Origin: DAIOEK01 sp964648485
Lineage (GTDB): Bacteria > Chloroflexota > Anaerolineae > Anaerolineales > Anaerolineaceae
Direction: 5' to 3'
DNA length: 64,000 nucleotides
Assembly: GCA_964648485.1 (NCBI GenBank)
Contig: CAZYOF010000002.1
Span: forward strand, 184,329 to 248,328
Made by a program: the position numbers and the translations under genes. The notes below the pieces were generated by a model. It made no database searches, was not told where the DNA came from, and saw only the letters and a list, made by a program, of their open reading frames with translations. Shown here piece by piece: positions 32,218 to 41,808 of the stretch (the stretch's first letter is position 1; every line of letters begins with the position of its first letter).

Positions 32218-34431
32218 ATGAAAGAATCTATTGTTATTGAAAGAACACCTAATTTTAGTCTGCCACGTAGAATTAACCGGCTCAGCGCCCTCCCATACAA
32301 CCTGTGGTGGATGTGGAATCCAGATGCTACCCGGGTTTTCGCACTTATTGATAAAGCATTGTGGGAAAAGGTATATCACAACCCCATATTCTTCATGCGC
32401 AAAGTGGAAAGATCACGGCTGAATGCCGTTACTAATGACCGGTATTACCTGGATGTTTACGACAGGGTAATTCAAAACTTTGATGCTTATCTCAAAGGTG
32501 ATCAGACCTGGTACAAAAAAACATATCCAAAGAATGGCAATGGGGCAATCGCTTACTTTTCTTTTGAATATGGATTGCATGAATCGCTTCCCGTTTATGC
32601 TGGCGGGCTCGGAGTATTATCGGGTGACCATCTAAAAGAAGCCAGTGATTTAGGGCTGCCCCTCTTTGGGATTGGTTTTCTCTATACACAGGGCTATTTC
32701 TCACAGAAGATCACTGAAGATGGATGGCAGGAAGCCCGCAATAATCCATTGCAGTTTGAAAATATGCCGGTTTTACCCATCAAAAACAAAGATGGGTCGA
32801 ATGTGATGATCAGTGTGGATTTACCGGGTAGAACTGTCTGGGCTCGGATATGGCTGGTTCAGGTGGGGCGGGTGCCCCTGTATTTGCTGGATACCAACGT
32901 GGATGCCAATAATCCCAATGACCGGCTTTTGACTGCCCGTTTATACAGTAATGATGTTGATTTACGCATTTCACAAGAAATGATTTTGGGAATTGGGGGA
33001 GTGCGAACCATTCGTGCGTTGGGTCTGCAACCAAATGTCTGGCACATGAATGAAGGACATTCTGCCTTTCTCACACTTGAACGGGTGCGGGAATATATGG
33101 CTGAAGGAAAAACTTACGAACAGGCGGCTGAACTGGTCAGTAAAAGCAGCGTTTTTACCACCCATACTCCAGTACCTGCAGGTAATGATGAATTCCCGCT
33201 CTGGTTAATTGACAAGTATTTCCCTCTCTTCTGGCAGGAGCTGGGTATGACCAGAGATCAATTCATTGATATTGCCAGAAATACCAAGACATGGGGTGGA
33301 GATACTTACTCCATGCCCATTCTTGCCATTCACCATGCCCACTTACGGAATGCGGTATCGGAATTACATGAAAGCGTCAGCCGCAGAATGTGGAACCATC
33401 TCTGGCCAGAGCGCAATGAGGAAAATGTTCCCATCACTCACGTAACCAATGGAGTTCACACTGGAACCTGGCTAGCCCGTCGAATGCGTAATCTCTTTGA
33501 TCGCTATCTGGGTTCTGATTGGCTGGAACGGGTGGATGACCCGGAGGTGTGGGAAGGCATTGAAAATATTCCGGATTACGAATTCTGGGTGGTCCGGCGG
33601 CATCTTAAACGCAAACTGGTCGCTTACATGATGGAACGTTCCCGCCAGAATTGGTTGACTACGACCGTGCATCCAGTCCAGATTATCGCCGGTGGTGTAT
33701 TGCTTGATCCTTACGCACTCACCATTGGCTTTGCCAGAAGATTTGCCACATATAAACGCGCGAACCTCATCTTACGGGATCCTGACCGCCTGATAAAACT
33801 ACTCAATCAACCTAACCGGCCTTTACAGATCATCTTTGCAGGGAAAGCTCATCCAGCGGATGAGCCAGGAAAATTATTAATTCAGGAAGTGTACCGCGCA
33901 GTAAAAGATGCCCGCCATGGCGGAAGGCTTGTATTCCTGGAAGATTATGACATGAATATTGCCCGTTATCTCGTGCAGGGTGTTGATATCTGGTTGAACA
34001 CCCCGCGGCGTCCAAATGAAGCGTCTGGAACATCTGGAGAAAAAGCAGCATTGAATGGAGTGCTGAACTTCTCGGTATTGGATGGCTGGTGGCGCGAAGG
34101 ATACAACGGAAATAATGGTTGGGCAATTGGCGATGATACAGATTACACTGATCCAAATCAACAGGATGATGCGGATGCCAATTCCCTGTACGATACACTG
34201 GAAAACGAAATTATCCCGATGTATTACGATGAACGTTCCGCAGATAATCTCCCTGTAGAATGGATATCCCGGGAAAAAGAATGTATCCGTACACTGGTTC
34301 CCCAGTTCTGTACCCGCAGAATGGTTAAGGAATACATGTCCGATCTCTACATCCCCTCACTTTCCTCAACCGAGGTTACCTCAGGGAAGGGCGGACGTAA
34401 AAAACCGGCAGTAGAGAAAGATAACGAATGA
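32218..34431 (+). CDS. glgP: Alpha-glucan (glycogen) phosphorylase
   Basis: A 737-residue GT35 phosphorylase of the shorter bacterial/archaeal type that releases glucose 1-phosphate from glycogen or maltodextrin. N-terminal LPYNLWWMWNPDA, then YFSFEYGLHESLPVYAGGLGVLSGDH (given here only by its start and end at about 112-137), HMNEGHSAFL and FTTHTPVPAGND mark the family, and K609 in SGTSGEKAALNG carries PLP. There is Glu where many members have Met before the Lys. The last 25 residues are basic and Gly-rich, unlike the core. No other glycogen gene is nearby. The stop overlaps the next start by four bases. Confidence 0.93.
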   Translation: MKESIVIERTPNFSLPRRINRLSALPYNLWWMWNPDATRVFALIDKALWEKVYHNPIFFMRKVERSRLNAVTNDRYYLDVYDRVIQNFDAYLKGDQTWYKKTYPKNGNGAIAYFSFEYGLHESLPVYAGGLGVLSGDHLKEASDLGLPLFGIGFLYTQGYFSQKITEDGWQEARNNPLQFENMPVLPIKNKDGSNVMISVDLPGRTVWARIWLVQVGRVPLYLLDTNVDANNPNDRLLTARLYSNDVDLRISQEMILGIGGVRTIRALGLQPNVWHMNEGHSAFLTLERVREYMAEGKTYEQAAELVSKSSVFTTHTPVPAGNDEFPLWLIDKYFPLFWQELGMTRDQFIDIARNTKTWGGDTYSMPILAIHHAHLRNAVSELHESVSRRMWNHLWPERNEENVPITHVTNGVHTGTWLARRMRNLFDRYLGSDWLERVDDPEVWEGIENIPDYEFWVVRRHLKRKLVAYMMERSRQNWLTTTVHPVQIIAGGVLLDPYALTIGFARRFATYKRANLILRDPDRLIKLLNQPNRPLQIIFAGKAHPADEPGKLLIQEVYRAVKDARHGGRLVFLEDYDMNIARYLVQGVDIWLNTPRRPNEASGTSGEKAALNGVLNFSVLDGWWREGYNGNNGWAIGDDTDYTDPNQQDDADANSLYDTLENEIIPMYYDERSADNLPVEWISREKECIRTLVPQFCTRRMVKEYMSDLYIPSLSSTEVTSGKGGRKKPAVEKDNE

Positions 34432-34982
34432 TCCAGCAATGGTTTGCCGACCCCATGCTCTGGCTGGCTTCCCCTGCCGCATGGCTAAACATGCTTCTAA
34501 TCTTCTTTCTGCGTGTTATAGATATGGGTTGCGATACCCTGCGAATGCTTTTTGTTGTACGTGGAAAGAAAAAGCTGGCCTGGGGTTTGGGATTCATCCA
34601 GTCGGTTGTATTTGTTATGGCAATCAGTTCTGTATTAACCAATCTGGATAATCCGTTGCTTGTGATCGGATATGCCTGTGGATTTGCTACCGGGAATGTG
34701 GTTGGCATGTTAATTGAAGAAAAGCTGGCGATTGGTTACAGCTCGATCAGGGTTGTCAGTTCACGCCGCGGCACACTGGTGGCAGAAAAACTCCGAGATG
34801 CAGGATTTGCTGTAACAGAAATACCAGCCCGCGGCAGGGATGGTATGGTGACGGTTCTGAACATCTCGGTACATCGTAAAAATGTAGATAAAGTCGATAC
34901 CATCGTACTGGAAACTGATCCCGAGGCGTTTATTACGCTTGAGGATGTCAGGCCTTTGCGGCGAGGTTTCTGGCGCGCTTAG
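34428..34982 (+). CDS. DUF5698/DUF2179 membrane protein (UPF0316-like)
   Basis: A 184-residue protein with three N-terminal helices containing FLRVIDMGCDTLRML and GLGFIQSVVFVMAIS, then a C-terminal DUF2179 domain that contains SSRRGTLVAEKLRDAGFAVTEI. Function is unknown; DUF2179 is thought to bind small ligands. It shares an ATGA overlap with glgP, so the two are co-translated. A good terminator follows. Confidence 0.85.
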   Translation: MIQQWFADPMLWLASPAAWLNMLLIFFLRVIDMGCDTLRMLFVVRGKKKLAWGLGFIQSVVFVMAISSVLTNLDNPLLVIGYACGFATGNVVGMLIEEKLAIGYSSIRVVSSRRGTLVAEKLRDAGFAVTEIPARGRDGMVTVLNISVHRKNVDKVDTIVLETDPEAFITLEDVRPLRRGFWRA

Positions 34983-35008
34983 ATAGACCATTAAGTTAAT
35001 AAAAAGGG

Positions 35009-35038
35009 TCCTGCCAATACAATGTTGGCAGGATTTTT
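35009..35038 (+). terminator. Rho-independent terminator
   Basis: Perfect 9-bp stem TCCTGCCAA / TTGGCAGGA with a 7-nt loop, followed by TTTTTCC. Confidence 0.88.
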
Positions 35039-35114
35039 CCTTTCGTATAGATATGTAGAATTGGCTTTATTGGTCTGTATCTTGCACCAAAGTTGCCTGA
35101 TAAGGAGTCTTCTT

Positions 35115-38100
35115 ATGCAAAAGCCCTCACCCTTCCGATTTCTGCTTGTTATTTTGCCAGTAATTTTGATTGTGATTATTGCCTTTTTTGTCCGCCGAGA
35201 GATGGCGAGAATTGCTGGTATCGAAACCATAGCACCTGAAGCTGTCGGTGGTGAAATTGCTGAAACGCCAGCTTTTGATGAAGAAGGAATCCAAAAAGCT
35301 TTGGATGAAGCAATAGCCAGATTGAAGGCATCTGATGAAGGCTTTTTACTCTATACTGTCAAGATTGACAATATAGAGTATTCAGAAGACGGCGAGACAG
35401 CTATGGTATGGCTGGCTGCCCTGGAGCCAGACACCGGTGAGGTGATTGCCCGAGAACCGGAAATTGCCATCGCGAAAAGGACTCCATCTGATCAAAAAGG
35501 GGTAGAAGACACTTGGACAATTACGCTTCCAAACGAAGCTGAATATGAAAAAGTAATTGAAGGGATGCCCAAAGGATTATTGGGCGAAGATTTCGAACAA
35601 CGTTTTCAGACAAAATACCCTGAGCCAAAGGTGGCGGCGAAGTTTGGTGGATATTACCTACCCTGGGGTGGGGGACAGACCAAACGCGTAACCTGGAGTA
35701 TTTCACATACTTCCTGCTCGGGTAAAGATTGTTATTATGCTTTTGACTTTGCTGATGGAACTATGTTCCCCATATTGGCTGCTAAAGGCGGTACTGTTTT
35801 TGCTGCCAGGTGGGATTGCAATAATGGATCAACTTCCTGCACCAATTACATCATTCTGAAAGATAACAGCACTACTCCCACTTCTTATCAAATATATTAC
35901 CACCTTGCGAAAGACAGCATTCCAACCAAACTTCGCACCAAGGGTGCAACCGTAAACCAGGGTACATTCATCGGGAATGTGGATGATACCGGCGCGAGCA
36001 CCGCGCATCACCTTCATTTTATGGTTCATACAGCTTCCTATGGATACTGGGGACCCAGTGTTGATATCACATTTAAAGATGTGTCGATCAATTATGACTC
36101 TGTAACCAAAGGTGGCAGACCCCGAACTCTCGCTGAGGCAAGTAAATATGGTGGGCAGGGACAAACCAGTTATAAATCTGGGAATAAAGCCGCCAAAGGT
36201 CCTACCGGGTCAATATCGGCACCTGCGTTGGGTAGCTCACTGACATCCAGAAACCTGACAATCTCAGGAACAGGAACTGATGATAAAGGGATCACCAAAG
36301 TACAATTGCTGGGGTATATCAACAATGCCTGGAAAGAAATAGGTAGCCCGGTTACAAAGGTTCCTTTCAATATCAACCTGGATCTATGCGCTGCAGGCTC
36401 AGAAATTCCAGATGGTCCTCTTAGCTTTGCACTTCTATTATGGGATGTTGAGGGAAACCAGTCTGTTGGTTTGCAGGGGTTGACCCATGTGGTTAAGAAT
36501 TTCTCTTGCAGCAACAACACGCCGCCACCTCCTTGTGTTCCGGCAGCCAGTGAAGTCGCACTTTACAGCGGAAAAGATTTTACGGGAGTTTGTAAGGTTT
36601 ATCCAACGGGTGATTACAAAAATGCCACAGCAATGAACGGGTTCGCTGCTAATGATGCCGAATCCATCATGGTAGGCAGCAGCGCCCAGGTGACCGTATG
36701 GGCAAAATCTGATTATGCTGGTAGGGCAGAGACTCTGGTCACTACAGATCCAGATCTATCTGACAATATTATCAATCTGAACCAGGTGAATTCATTCAAG
36801 GTTAAGGCAGCATCCACTGCAGTCGCAGCTCCTGGCTTTGTATCACCTGCCGCGTCTGCCAGCTTTGCAACCGATGAGAGTATTGCGCTGGTCTGGTCCA
36901 ATGCCGGCTGGGCGAATGAGTTCCAGGTGGAGTTGAGTGGAAATAATGGGTTTGTAACCCGTACATCTGAATGGAAATCCACCCTTTCATATAATGCTGG
37001 CAGTCTGCCTGTGGGAAGTTATACATGGAAAGTACGCGCAAGAAATACCGCCAATAATCAGACTTCAGCATGGGTTAGCCGTTCATTTACAGTTAAAGCT
37101 GCTGCAGCGCCCGCTCCGGCGGTTCTTACTGCCCCGTGGACAGATAAAATGGAATCCGGTGTGAATGGATGGATCGCAACCGGGTTATGGAAACGGACTA
37201 CATCGCTTTATTCCAGTGCATCAAATTCCTGGTTGTTCGGTGAGACCGTAAATAACGTCAAGCAGTACAGCAGTATGCCGTCTGGTTCGTTAACTTCACC
37301 TGCTATCACAATACCAGCTCCTGGATATTATCTGCGATTTATTTATCGATACAACACTGAGGGCAGTTCTTACCAATGGGATCAAAGGGTAGTTCAAATC
37401 TCTGTAGATGGCGGTCCATTCACCAATGTGGCTCAGCTTTACTGGGATCCAGAGAACACCTGGCTGCAAAGCTCAGTCATTGATCTATCAGCGTATGCCA
37501 ACAAGAGTATTCGCATCCGTTTCTACTTTAACACCATGGATGACATACAGAACGTGGGAGATGGCTGGTATATCGACGATGTTCAAATCAACCAGGTAGG
37601 ACCAGCTACATCCTGTAACGAACCGATTGCAAATAATTCTCTTGATACCGCTGGGATCATCTCCACCACTCAACCGGCGGTTGGAGATATCTGCCCGGCA
37701 GGTGACGTGGACTATTATATATTTAGCGGAAAAGCCGGTGATCGGATCACTTTTGATGTTGATGCAAAAACCATTGGATCTACGCTCGATTCAGTTGTAA
37801 CCATTTACAGCCCCGATGGACGCACGGTACTGGCTGAGAACGATGACGAAATCTATATCCAGAGGAAAGACTCCCTGCTGTATTATGTCCTTCCAAAAGA
37901 TGGAGAATACAAATTAAAAGTTCAGGCATGGAATCATCCCATGGTGGGCGGATCGGATTACTTCTACATTCTGCGCATGTACAACGACAGGGCAATTCCA
38001 ACCGTCCGGTTTGTTTACCCGACCAGTGGCACCCTGGTGCCGAATGCCCAGTTCAACATTTCCGTAACCGGTACTGATGAAGATGGGAGCGGTATTGGAC

Positions 38101-39026
38101 ATGTTGTTTTCTATTATCACAACCATGACTGGGAGAATGGTGTCTGGCAAAAGATTGGTGAAGATTGGAACCCAGAGGATGGATGGAACATTCTGTTTGA
38201 TCCGACCAAAGAAGCTAAGGGTAGTCAGGCAGCCATCTACGCCCAGGTGTTTGATAATTCCGGTAACTGGGGCGGCACAGCAAGTTGGAATATTAAGACG
38301 GATCCAACACAGGCTCCACCACCAGTACCCACCTCAGCGATGGTTCCTTTGCCTTCGGTATCGAATCTGAATACGGTTTTATTGCAATGGACGGCGAACA
38401 ATGTGGGATCTGGCATTTCAAAGATTGAAATTCAGGTAAAGGAAAATGGTGGTACCTGGCAGAACTGGCAGCCACCAGAAGGAATCAAAATCACAGACCG
38501 GTATGCCTGGTTCATTGGTCAGGTGGGCAGCACTTACGGTTTCCGGATGCGGGTCATTGATAATACCGGAAAGGCGGAAGCCTGGTCAGACACACCCGAA
38601 ACAACGGTTCAGATGACAGGTTGCACTGCAGGTGTGGATGCCAGTGAAGCAGATAACAGCTTATCTGCCGCCAGAAGTTTTACCGTTGATAGTGACCGGG
38701 TTAAGAAAACATACTGTGGACAAAATGATGAAGACTGGTTCAAATTTGAAGCAGTGGCTGGCGAGGTGTACTTTATCAACGCAGTTCCTCTTACACGGGC
38801 AGTAGGTACTGTATTAACTGTATATACTGCCAGTGGTAGTCCGGTTGCAGAAGTATTCCCGAGCCAGTTGGGATCTTCATCCAATATTCGATGGTTGGCA
38901 CCGGTGAGTGGAACTTATTATGTCAAAGCCCGCAACTTCAATCCATTGATTGCAGGTGACGGAGCCACCTATCAATTCTGGGTGGATCAGGGAATGCAGA
39001 CATTCGTTCCCATGATCACACAGTAG
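35115..39026 (+). CDS. Giant multidomain surface protein with M23-like and PPC domains
   Basis: A 1303-residue exported protein anchored or cleaved at one N-terminal helix (about 8-26). Domain order: an acidic unknown region (40-175); an M23 peptidase-like domain (about 178-335) that keeps D211, H263 and the HLH pair (H299, H301) but has Tyr in place of the first zinc His; an Ig-like unit (about 365-480); a crystallin-like repeat (about 495-585); a fibronectin-like unit (590-690); a jelly-roll/MAM-like domain (695-845, ending GWYIDDVQI); a PPC domain (about 850-970); two more beta-sandwich units; and a second PPC domain (about 1180-1290). It ends FVPMITQ. AAGGAG precedes ATG 35115. A role in cell-wall binding or adhesion is likely; enzyme activity is doubtful. 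Confidence 0.8.
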   Translation: MQKPSPFRFLLVILPVILIVIIAFFVRREMARIAGIETIAPEAVGGEIAETPAFDEEGIQKALDEAIARLKASDEGFLLYTVKIDNIEYSEDGETAMVWLAALEPDTGEVIAREPEIAIAKRTPSDQKGVEDTWTITLPNEAEYEKVIEGMPKGLLGEDFEQRFQTKYPEPKVAAKFGGYYLPWGGGQTKRVTWSISHTSCSGKDCYYAFDFADGTMFPILAAKGGTVFAARWDCNNGSTSCTNYIILKDNSTTPTSYQIYYHLAKDSIPTKLRTKGATVNQGTFIGNVDDTGASTAHHLHFMVHTASYGYWGPSVDITFKDVSINYDSVTKGGRPRTLAEASKYGGQGQTSYKSGNKAAKGPTGSISAPALGSSLTSRNLTISGTGTDDKGITKVQLLGYINNAWKEIGSPVTKVPFNINLDLCAAGSEIPDGPLSFALLLWDVEGNQSVGLQGLTHVVKNFSCSNNTPPPPCVPAASEVALYSGKDFTGVCKVYPTGDYKNATAMNGFAANDAESIMVGSSAQVTVWAKSDYAGRAETLVTTDPDLSDNIINLNQVNSFKVKAASTAVAAPGFVSPAASASFATDESIALVWSNAGWANEFQVELSGNNGFVTRTSEWKSTLSYNAGSLPVGSYTWKVRARNTANNQTSAWVSRSFTVKAAAAPAPAVLTAPWTDKMESGVNGWIATGLWKRTTSLYSSASNSWLFGETVNNVKQYSSMPSGSLTSPAITIPAPGYYLRFIYRYNTEGSSYQWDQRVVQISVDGGPFTNVAQLYWDPENTWLQSSVIDLSAYANKSIRIRFYFNTMDDIQNVGDGWYIDDVQINQVGPATSCNEPIANNSLDTAGIISTTQPAVGDICPAGDVDYYIFSGKAGDRITFDVDAKTIGSTLDSVVTIYSPDGRTVLAENDDEIYIQRKDSLLYYVLPKDGEYKLKVQAWNHPMVGGSDYFYILRMYNDRAIPTVRFVYPTSGTLVPNAQFNISVTGTDEDGSGIGHVVFYYHNHDWENGVWQKIGEDWNPEDGWNILFDPTKEAKGSQAAIYAQVFDNSGNWGGTASWNIKTDPTQAPPPVPTSAMVPLPSVSNLNTVLLQWTANNVGSGISKIEIQVKENGGTWQNWQPPEGIKITDRYAWFIGQVGSTYGFRMRVIDNTGKAEAWSDTPETTVQMTGCTAGVDASEADNSLSAARSFTVDSDRVKKTYCGQNDEDWFKFEAVAGEVYFINAVPLTRAVGTVLTVYTASGSPVAEVFPSQLGSSSNIRWLAPVSGTYYVKARNFNPLIAGDGATYQFWVDQGMQTFVPMITQ

Positions 39027-39043
39027 GTAATTTTTTCCAGCAG

Positions 39044-39076
39044 ATGGAGCAGTCTCATTCAGGCTGCTCCATTTTT
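39044..39076 (+). terminator. Rho-independent terminator of the surface-protein gene
   Basis: 9-bp stem ATGGAGCAG / CTGCTCCAT, 11-nt loop and a T-run. Confidence 0.85.
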
Positions 39077-39135
39077 GTATCTTGAATAGTGTTTTAGTGC
39101 TAAAATTGCGCATTCATCTAATCCAGAGCCTATCA

Positions 39136-40053
39136 ATGCCTTCAAAATATTTTTTTCATAAGAATTTGCCTTACTTTGCCCTGGCAACAGCTATCATCTC
39201 TCAGACACTTTCGCCTTTTTTCGTCCGTTGGGGTGGTGCAGAGGTTCCAGGTTCAGTATTCGCTTTTTATCGCCTGGCTATTGGCGGGTTACTGATTACA
39301 ATCCCATTTCTTTTTTCAAAACCTGATTTTGCTAAGTGGACAAAAACTGATTTGCTCTTTCCGATTCTTGGCGGGCTTTGCACTGCCCTTGATCTTTCGA
39401 TGTGGAATGAAAGCCTGCAAATTACGTCGATTGCGAACGCTACGCTAATGAGCAATACTGCTCCAGTATGGGTGGTGATTTTTTCAATTGTCTTGTTCAG
39501 AGAAAGACTGAAAAAAGCATTTTGGCTGGGTCTGGTACTGACCATGACCGGTGCAGCCGTTGTGATGAGTTATGATTTCTTCCTGCGTCCACACTTAAGT
39601 CAGGGTGATATTCTGGCGCTTGTTTCAGCGATCTTCTATGGGGGTTATTATCTGAGCACCCAGCAAGGGCGGAAAAGGTTATCGGTCATCCATTATCTCT
39701 GGGTCATGTCTATCGCGGCATCCATTTTTCTACTTTTTTTCTGTATCATATTAGGTCATCCGTTGACTGGTTATGGAACCAGAGCCGTATTATCGTTCAT
39801 CGGTGCCGGAGTTGTTGTTCAATGTATTGCTTATGTGGCGGTAGCTTATGCGCTAGGACATTTACCCGCGTCGATTGTGTCGCCAACCATTATCTTGCAG
39901 CCTGTTCTTTCTACTTTATTGGCTATACCCGTCTTTGGAGAATCTTTCATTCCCGTACAATGGATCGGCATGACATTGGTTTTGGTAGGGATCTACCTGA
40001 TCCACAGAACAAGAGATACGCAAAAGATGGAAATCCAGACTAATCCGATTTAA
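39136..40053 (+). CDS. EamA-family (DMT) transporter
   Basis: A 305-residue membrane protein with ten helices in two EamA repeats: the first contains GSVFAFYRLAIGGLLI and the second PASIVSPTIILQPVLSTLLAIPVFGE. The family exports or imports metabolites such as amino acids; the substrate is not readable. The start at ATG 39136 has no clear ribosome binding site, and a TTG 54 bases upstream is in frame, so the start is uncertain. Its last bases overlap the convergent PAS gene by four. Confidence 0.87.
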   Translation: MPSKYFFHKNLPYFALATAIISQTLSPFFVRWGGAEVPGSVFAFYRLAIGGLLITIPFLFSKPDFAKWTKTDLLFPILGGLCTALDLSMWNESLQITSIANATLMSNTAPVWVVIFSIVLFRERLKKAFWLGLVLTMTGAAVVMSYDFFLRPHLSQGDILALVSAIFYGGYYLSTQQGRKRLSVIHYLWVMSIAASIFLLFFCIILGHPLTGYGTRAVLSFIGAGVVVQCIAYVAVAYALGHLPASIVSPTIILQPVLSTLLAIPVFGESFIPVQWIGMTLVLVGIYLIHRTRDTQKMEIQTNPI

Positions 40054-40388
40054 TCACGATTATGATGCGGCATATCATCAGGGATAATAAAAGAAAACTC
40101 CACTAATCCGGCAACTTCACCATTCTGGAAGAAGGGGGTTTGGTGGATTATCTTTTTTACACCCTTCTTGCTGATGGTATATGAATTGGATTTACCAGTA
40201 TTCATCAGTTCTTGGATGATTTGAACTGAAGCGGGAGAATGACAATCAAACAGAGATTGACCGATTAATTCGTCATTCCCTTCCGAAAAAGTATCCTTAC
40301 TTCTCTGATTCATATAAATGATGACACCATTCCGATCGCAAACGGTAACTGCTCCCGGAATCGAATCAATCCATGGATACTCGTTCAT
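40050..40388 (-). CDS. Single PAS-domain protein
   Basis: A 112-residue protein that is essentially one PAS domain (IDSIPGAVTVCDRNGVIIYMNQRS near the start; GEVAGLVEFSF near the end). No output domain is attached, so it may sense a small ligand and act through a partner such as the GGDEF protein encoded nine bases upstream. Start at ATG 40388 after AGG; a GTG two codons earlier is also in frame. Confidence 0.83.
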   Translation of the reverse strand: MNEYPWIDSIPGAVTVCDRNGVIIYMNQRSKDTFSEGNDELIGQSLFDCHSPASVQIIQELMNTGKSNSYTISKKGVKKIIHQTPFFQNGEVAGLVEFSFIIPDDMPHHNRD

Positions 40389-40397
40389 ATTCACCTG

Positions 40398-41720
40398 TTA
40401 TTTATAAGAATTTTGTATTTCTCTTTTTTGCATCTTTGCTGAGTACATCTTGGTGTCTGCTTTTTGCAGCGCATCTACAAGAGACTCGCCCCTGATGCTG
40501 GTTTCATAACCAATTGATAAGCTGACCATGAATTGTGGGTTCATGGTGTTATGTGTGGCGATCTTTTCTTCAATTCGGGCAATAATTTTCTGTGAAGTAT
40601 TTTCATCTGTACCCGGGAGTAAAGCTGCAAATTCATCACCCCCAATGCGTGCGACAACATCTTCTGCCCTGAAGCTGGAGCGCAAGATACCCGCAATCAG
40701 TTTGAGGAGTTCATCTCCCCGGGCATGCCCTTTTGTATCATTCATCTCTTTAAGGTTGTCAACATCTGTCATAATCGTGCTGATGGGGAATACACGCCCA
40801 CGTTCCAACCTTGACATTTCCTCTTCAAAGTACAGGCGATTATATAAACCTGTTAATTGATCATGAATGGAGAGAAATCGCAGTTTTTCTTCTGTTTCTT
40901 TTAATGTTGTTATATCCTGACCAACATGTAAGACAAGTTTCGGTTTTTCGTCACGGTTCCGCTGGAAGATAATGGAACGCCAACCAACCCAGCGCCAGGC
41001 TCCCGCATGATTTACAATGCGAAAATCACATTCAATAACTGAATCATCCTCAGTCTTAAGAATTCTCTGTTCATGGTCTGCGAAAATATTCCTGTCATTC
41101 GGGTAGATCCTTCCTCTAAAAAAGGTTGGACCAAAATGGATCAATTCATCACTACTCATCCCGAAAAATTCGCAGAATTCGCGGTTGAGATAATTAAACT
41201 GGTCAATTTCTGTATTCATCAGGCAGAGCATATTCGGAGTTGTGTCTAAAACTTCCTGAACCAGTCGGGAACCTTCCTCTACAAGTCGGGTTCGTTCGGT
41301 TACCCTTGCTTCTGTTTCGTCATAAGATGCCTTAAGGCTGGCAGACATGGTATTAAAAGCCGCTGTTAACGCCTGTAGCTCTGCGCCATCTGGTAGAGGG
41401 ATCTGCGTCCCCAGAACCTCTTCGCTTTCTGCAATTTCAAGTGCTTTCTCGCGGATTTGTTTGAGAGGTCTATCTATGAATCGGCGATATAAAATGGATC
41501 CTACCAAAGAGATTAATAGGATTGCGCTGATGACCAGGATCGCCAATTGAATGATGAGAGATTGAATTTCTGCTCTCTCGGGTAGATATTCCCTGATCCG
41601 TAAATACATCAAAAGCAAGGTGATAAAGGTAACAATAAAACTACCAATACCAAGGGTTATAACCAGCATAGTGCTGGCTTTGATTGGTTTGCCGTGTTGA
41701 GAATTTTGTTGAGTACCCAA
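40398..41720 (-). CDS. Membrane diguanylate cyclase (HAMP-PAS-GGDEF)
   Basis: A 440-residue c-di-GMP synthase. Two membrane helices (about 18-40 and 55-78) are separated by only a short loop, followed by a HAMP linker (about 78-135), a PAS domain (about 152-275) and a GGDEF domain. The active motif GGDEF (360-364) is intact and the inhibitory RxxD site, RAED (351-354), lies exactly five residues before it, so product feedback is expected. Start is TTG 41720 with AAGGA rather far upstream; another start is possible. It lies between a response regulator and a PAS protein in one minus-strand operon. Confidence 0.9.
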   Translation of the reverse strand: MGTQQNSQHGKPIKASTMLVITLGIGSFIVTFITLLLMYLRIREYLPERAEIQSLIIQLAILVISAILLISLVGSILYRRFIDRPLKQIREKALEIAESEEVLGTQIPLPDGAELQALTAAFNTMSASLKASYDETEARVTERTRLVEEGSRLVQEVLDTTPNMLCLMNTEIDQFNYLNREFCEFFGMSSDELIHFGPTFFRGRIYPNDRNIFADHEQRILKTEDDSVIECDFRIVNHAGAWRWVGWRSIIFQRNRDEKPKLVLHVGQDITTLKETEEKLRFLSIHDQLTGLYNRLYFEEEMSRLERGRVFPISTIMTDVDNLKEMNDTKGHARGDELLKLIAGILRSSFRAEDVVARIGGDEFAALLPGTDENTSQKIIARIEEKIATHNTMNPQFMVSLSIGYETSIRGESLVDALQKADTKMYSAKMQKREIQNSYK

Positions 41721-41808
41721 TATTTATAGTTATCCTTGTAATTGGCAAGGTTAATTACTAATTTATTGTAGATGGAAATGGGATATTTGGAAGTAAATTT
41801 GAGCTTAA

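Noticed and set aside
35022..35114. N-terminal extension of the large surface protein
   Set aside because: It would start inside the preceding terminator; ATG 35115 has AAGGAG and begins a proper membrane helix.
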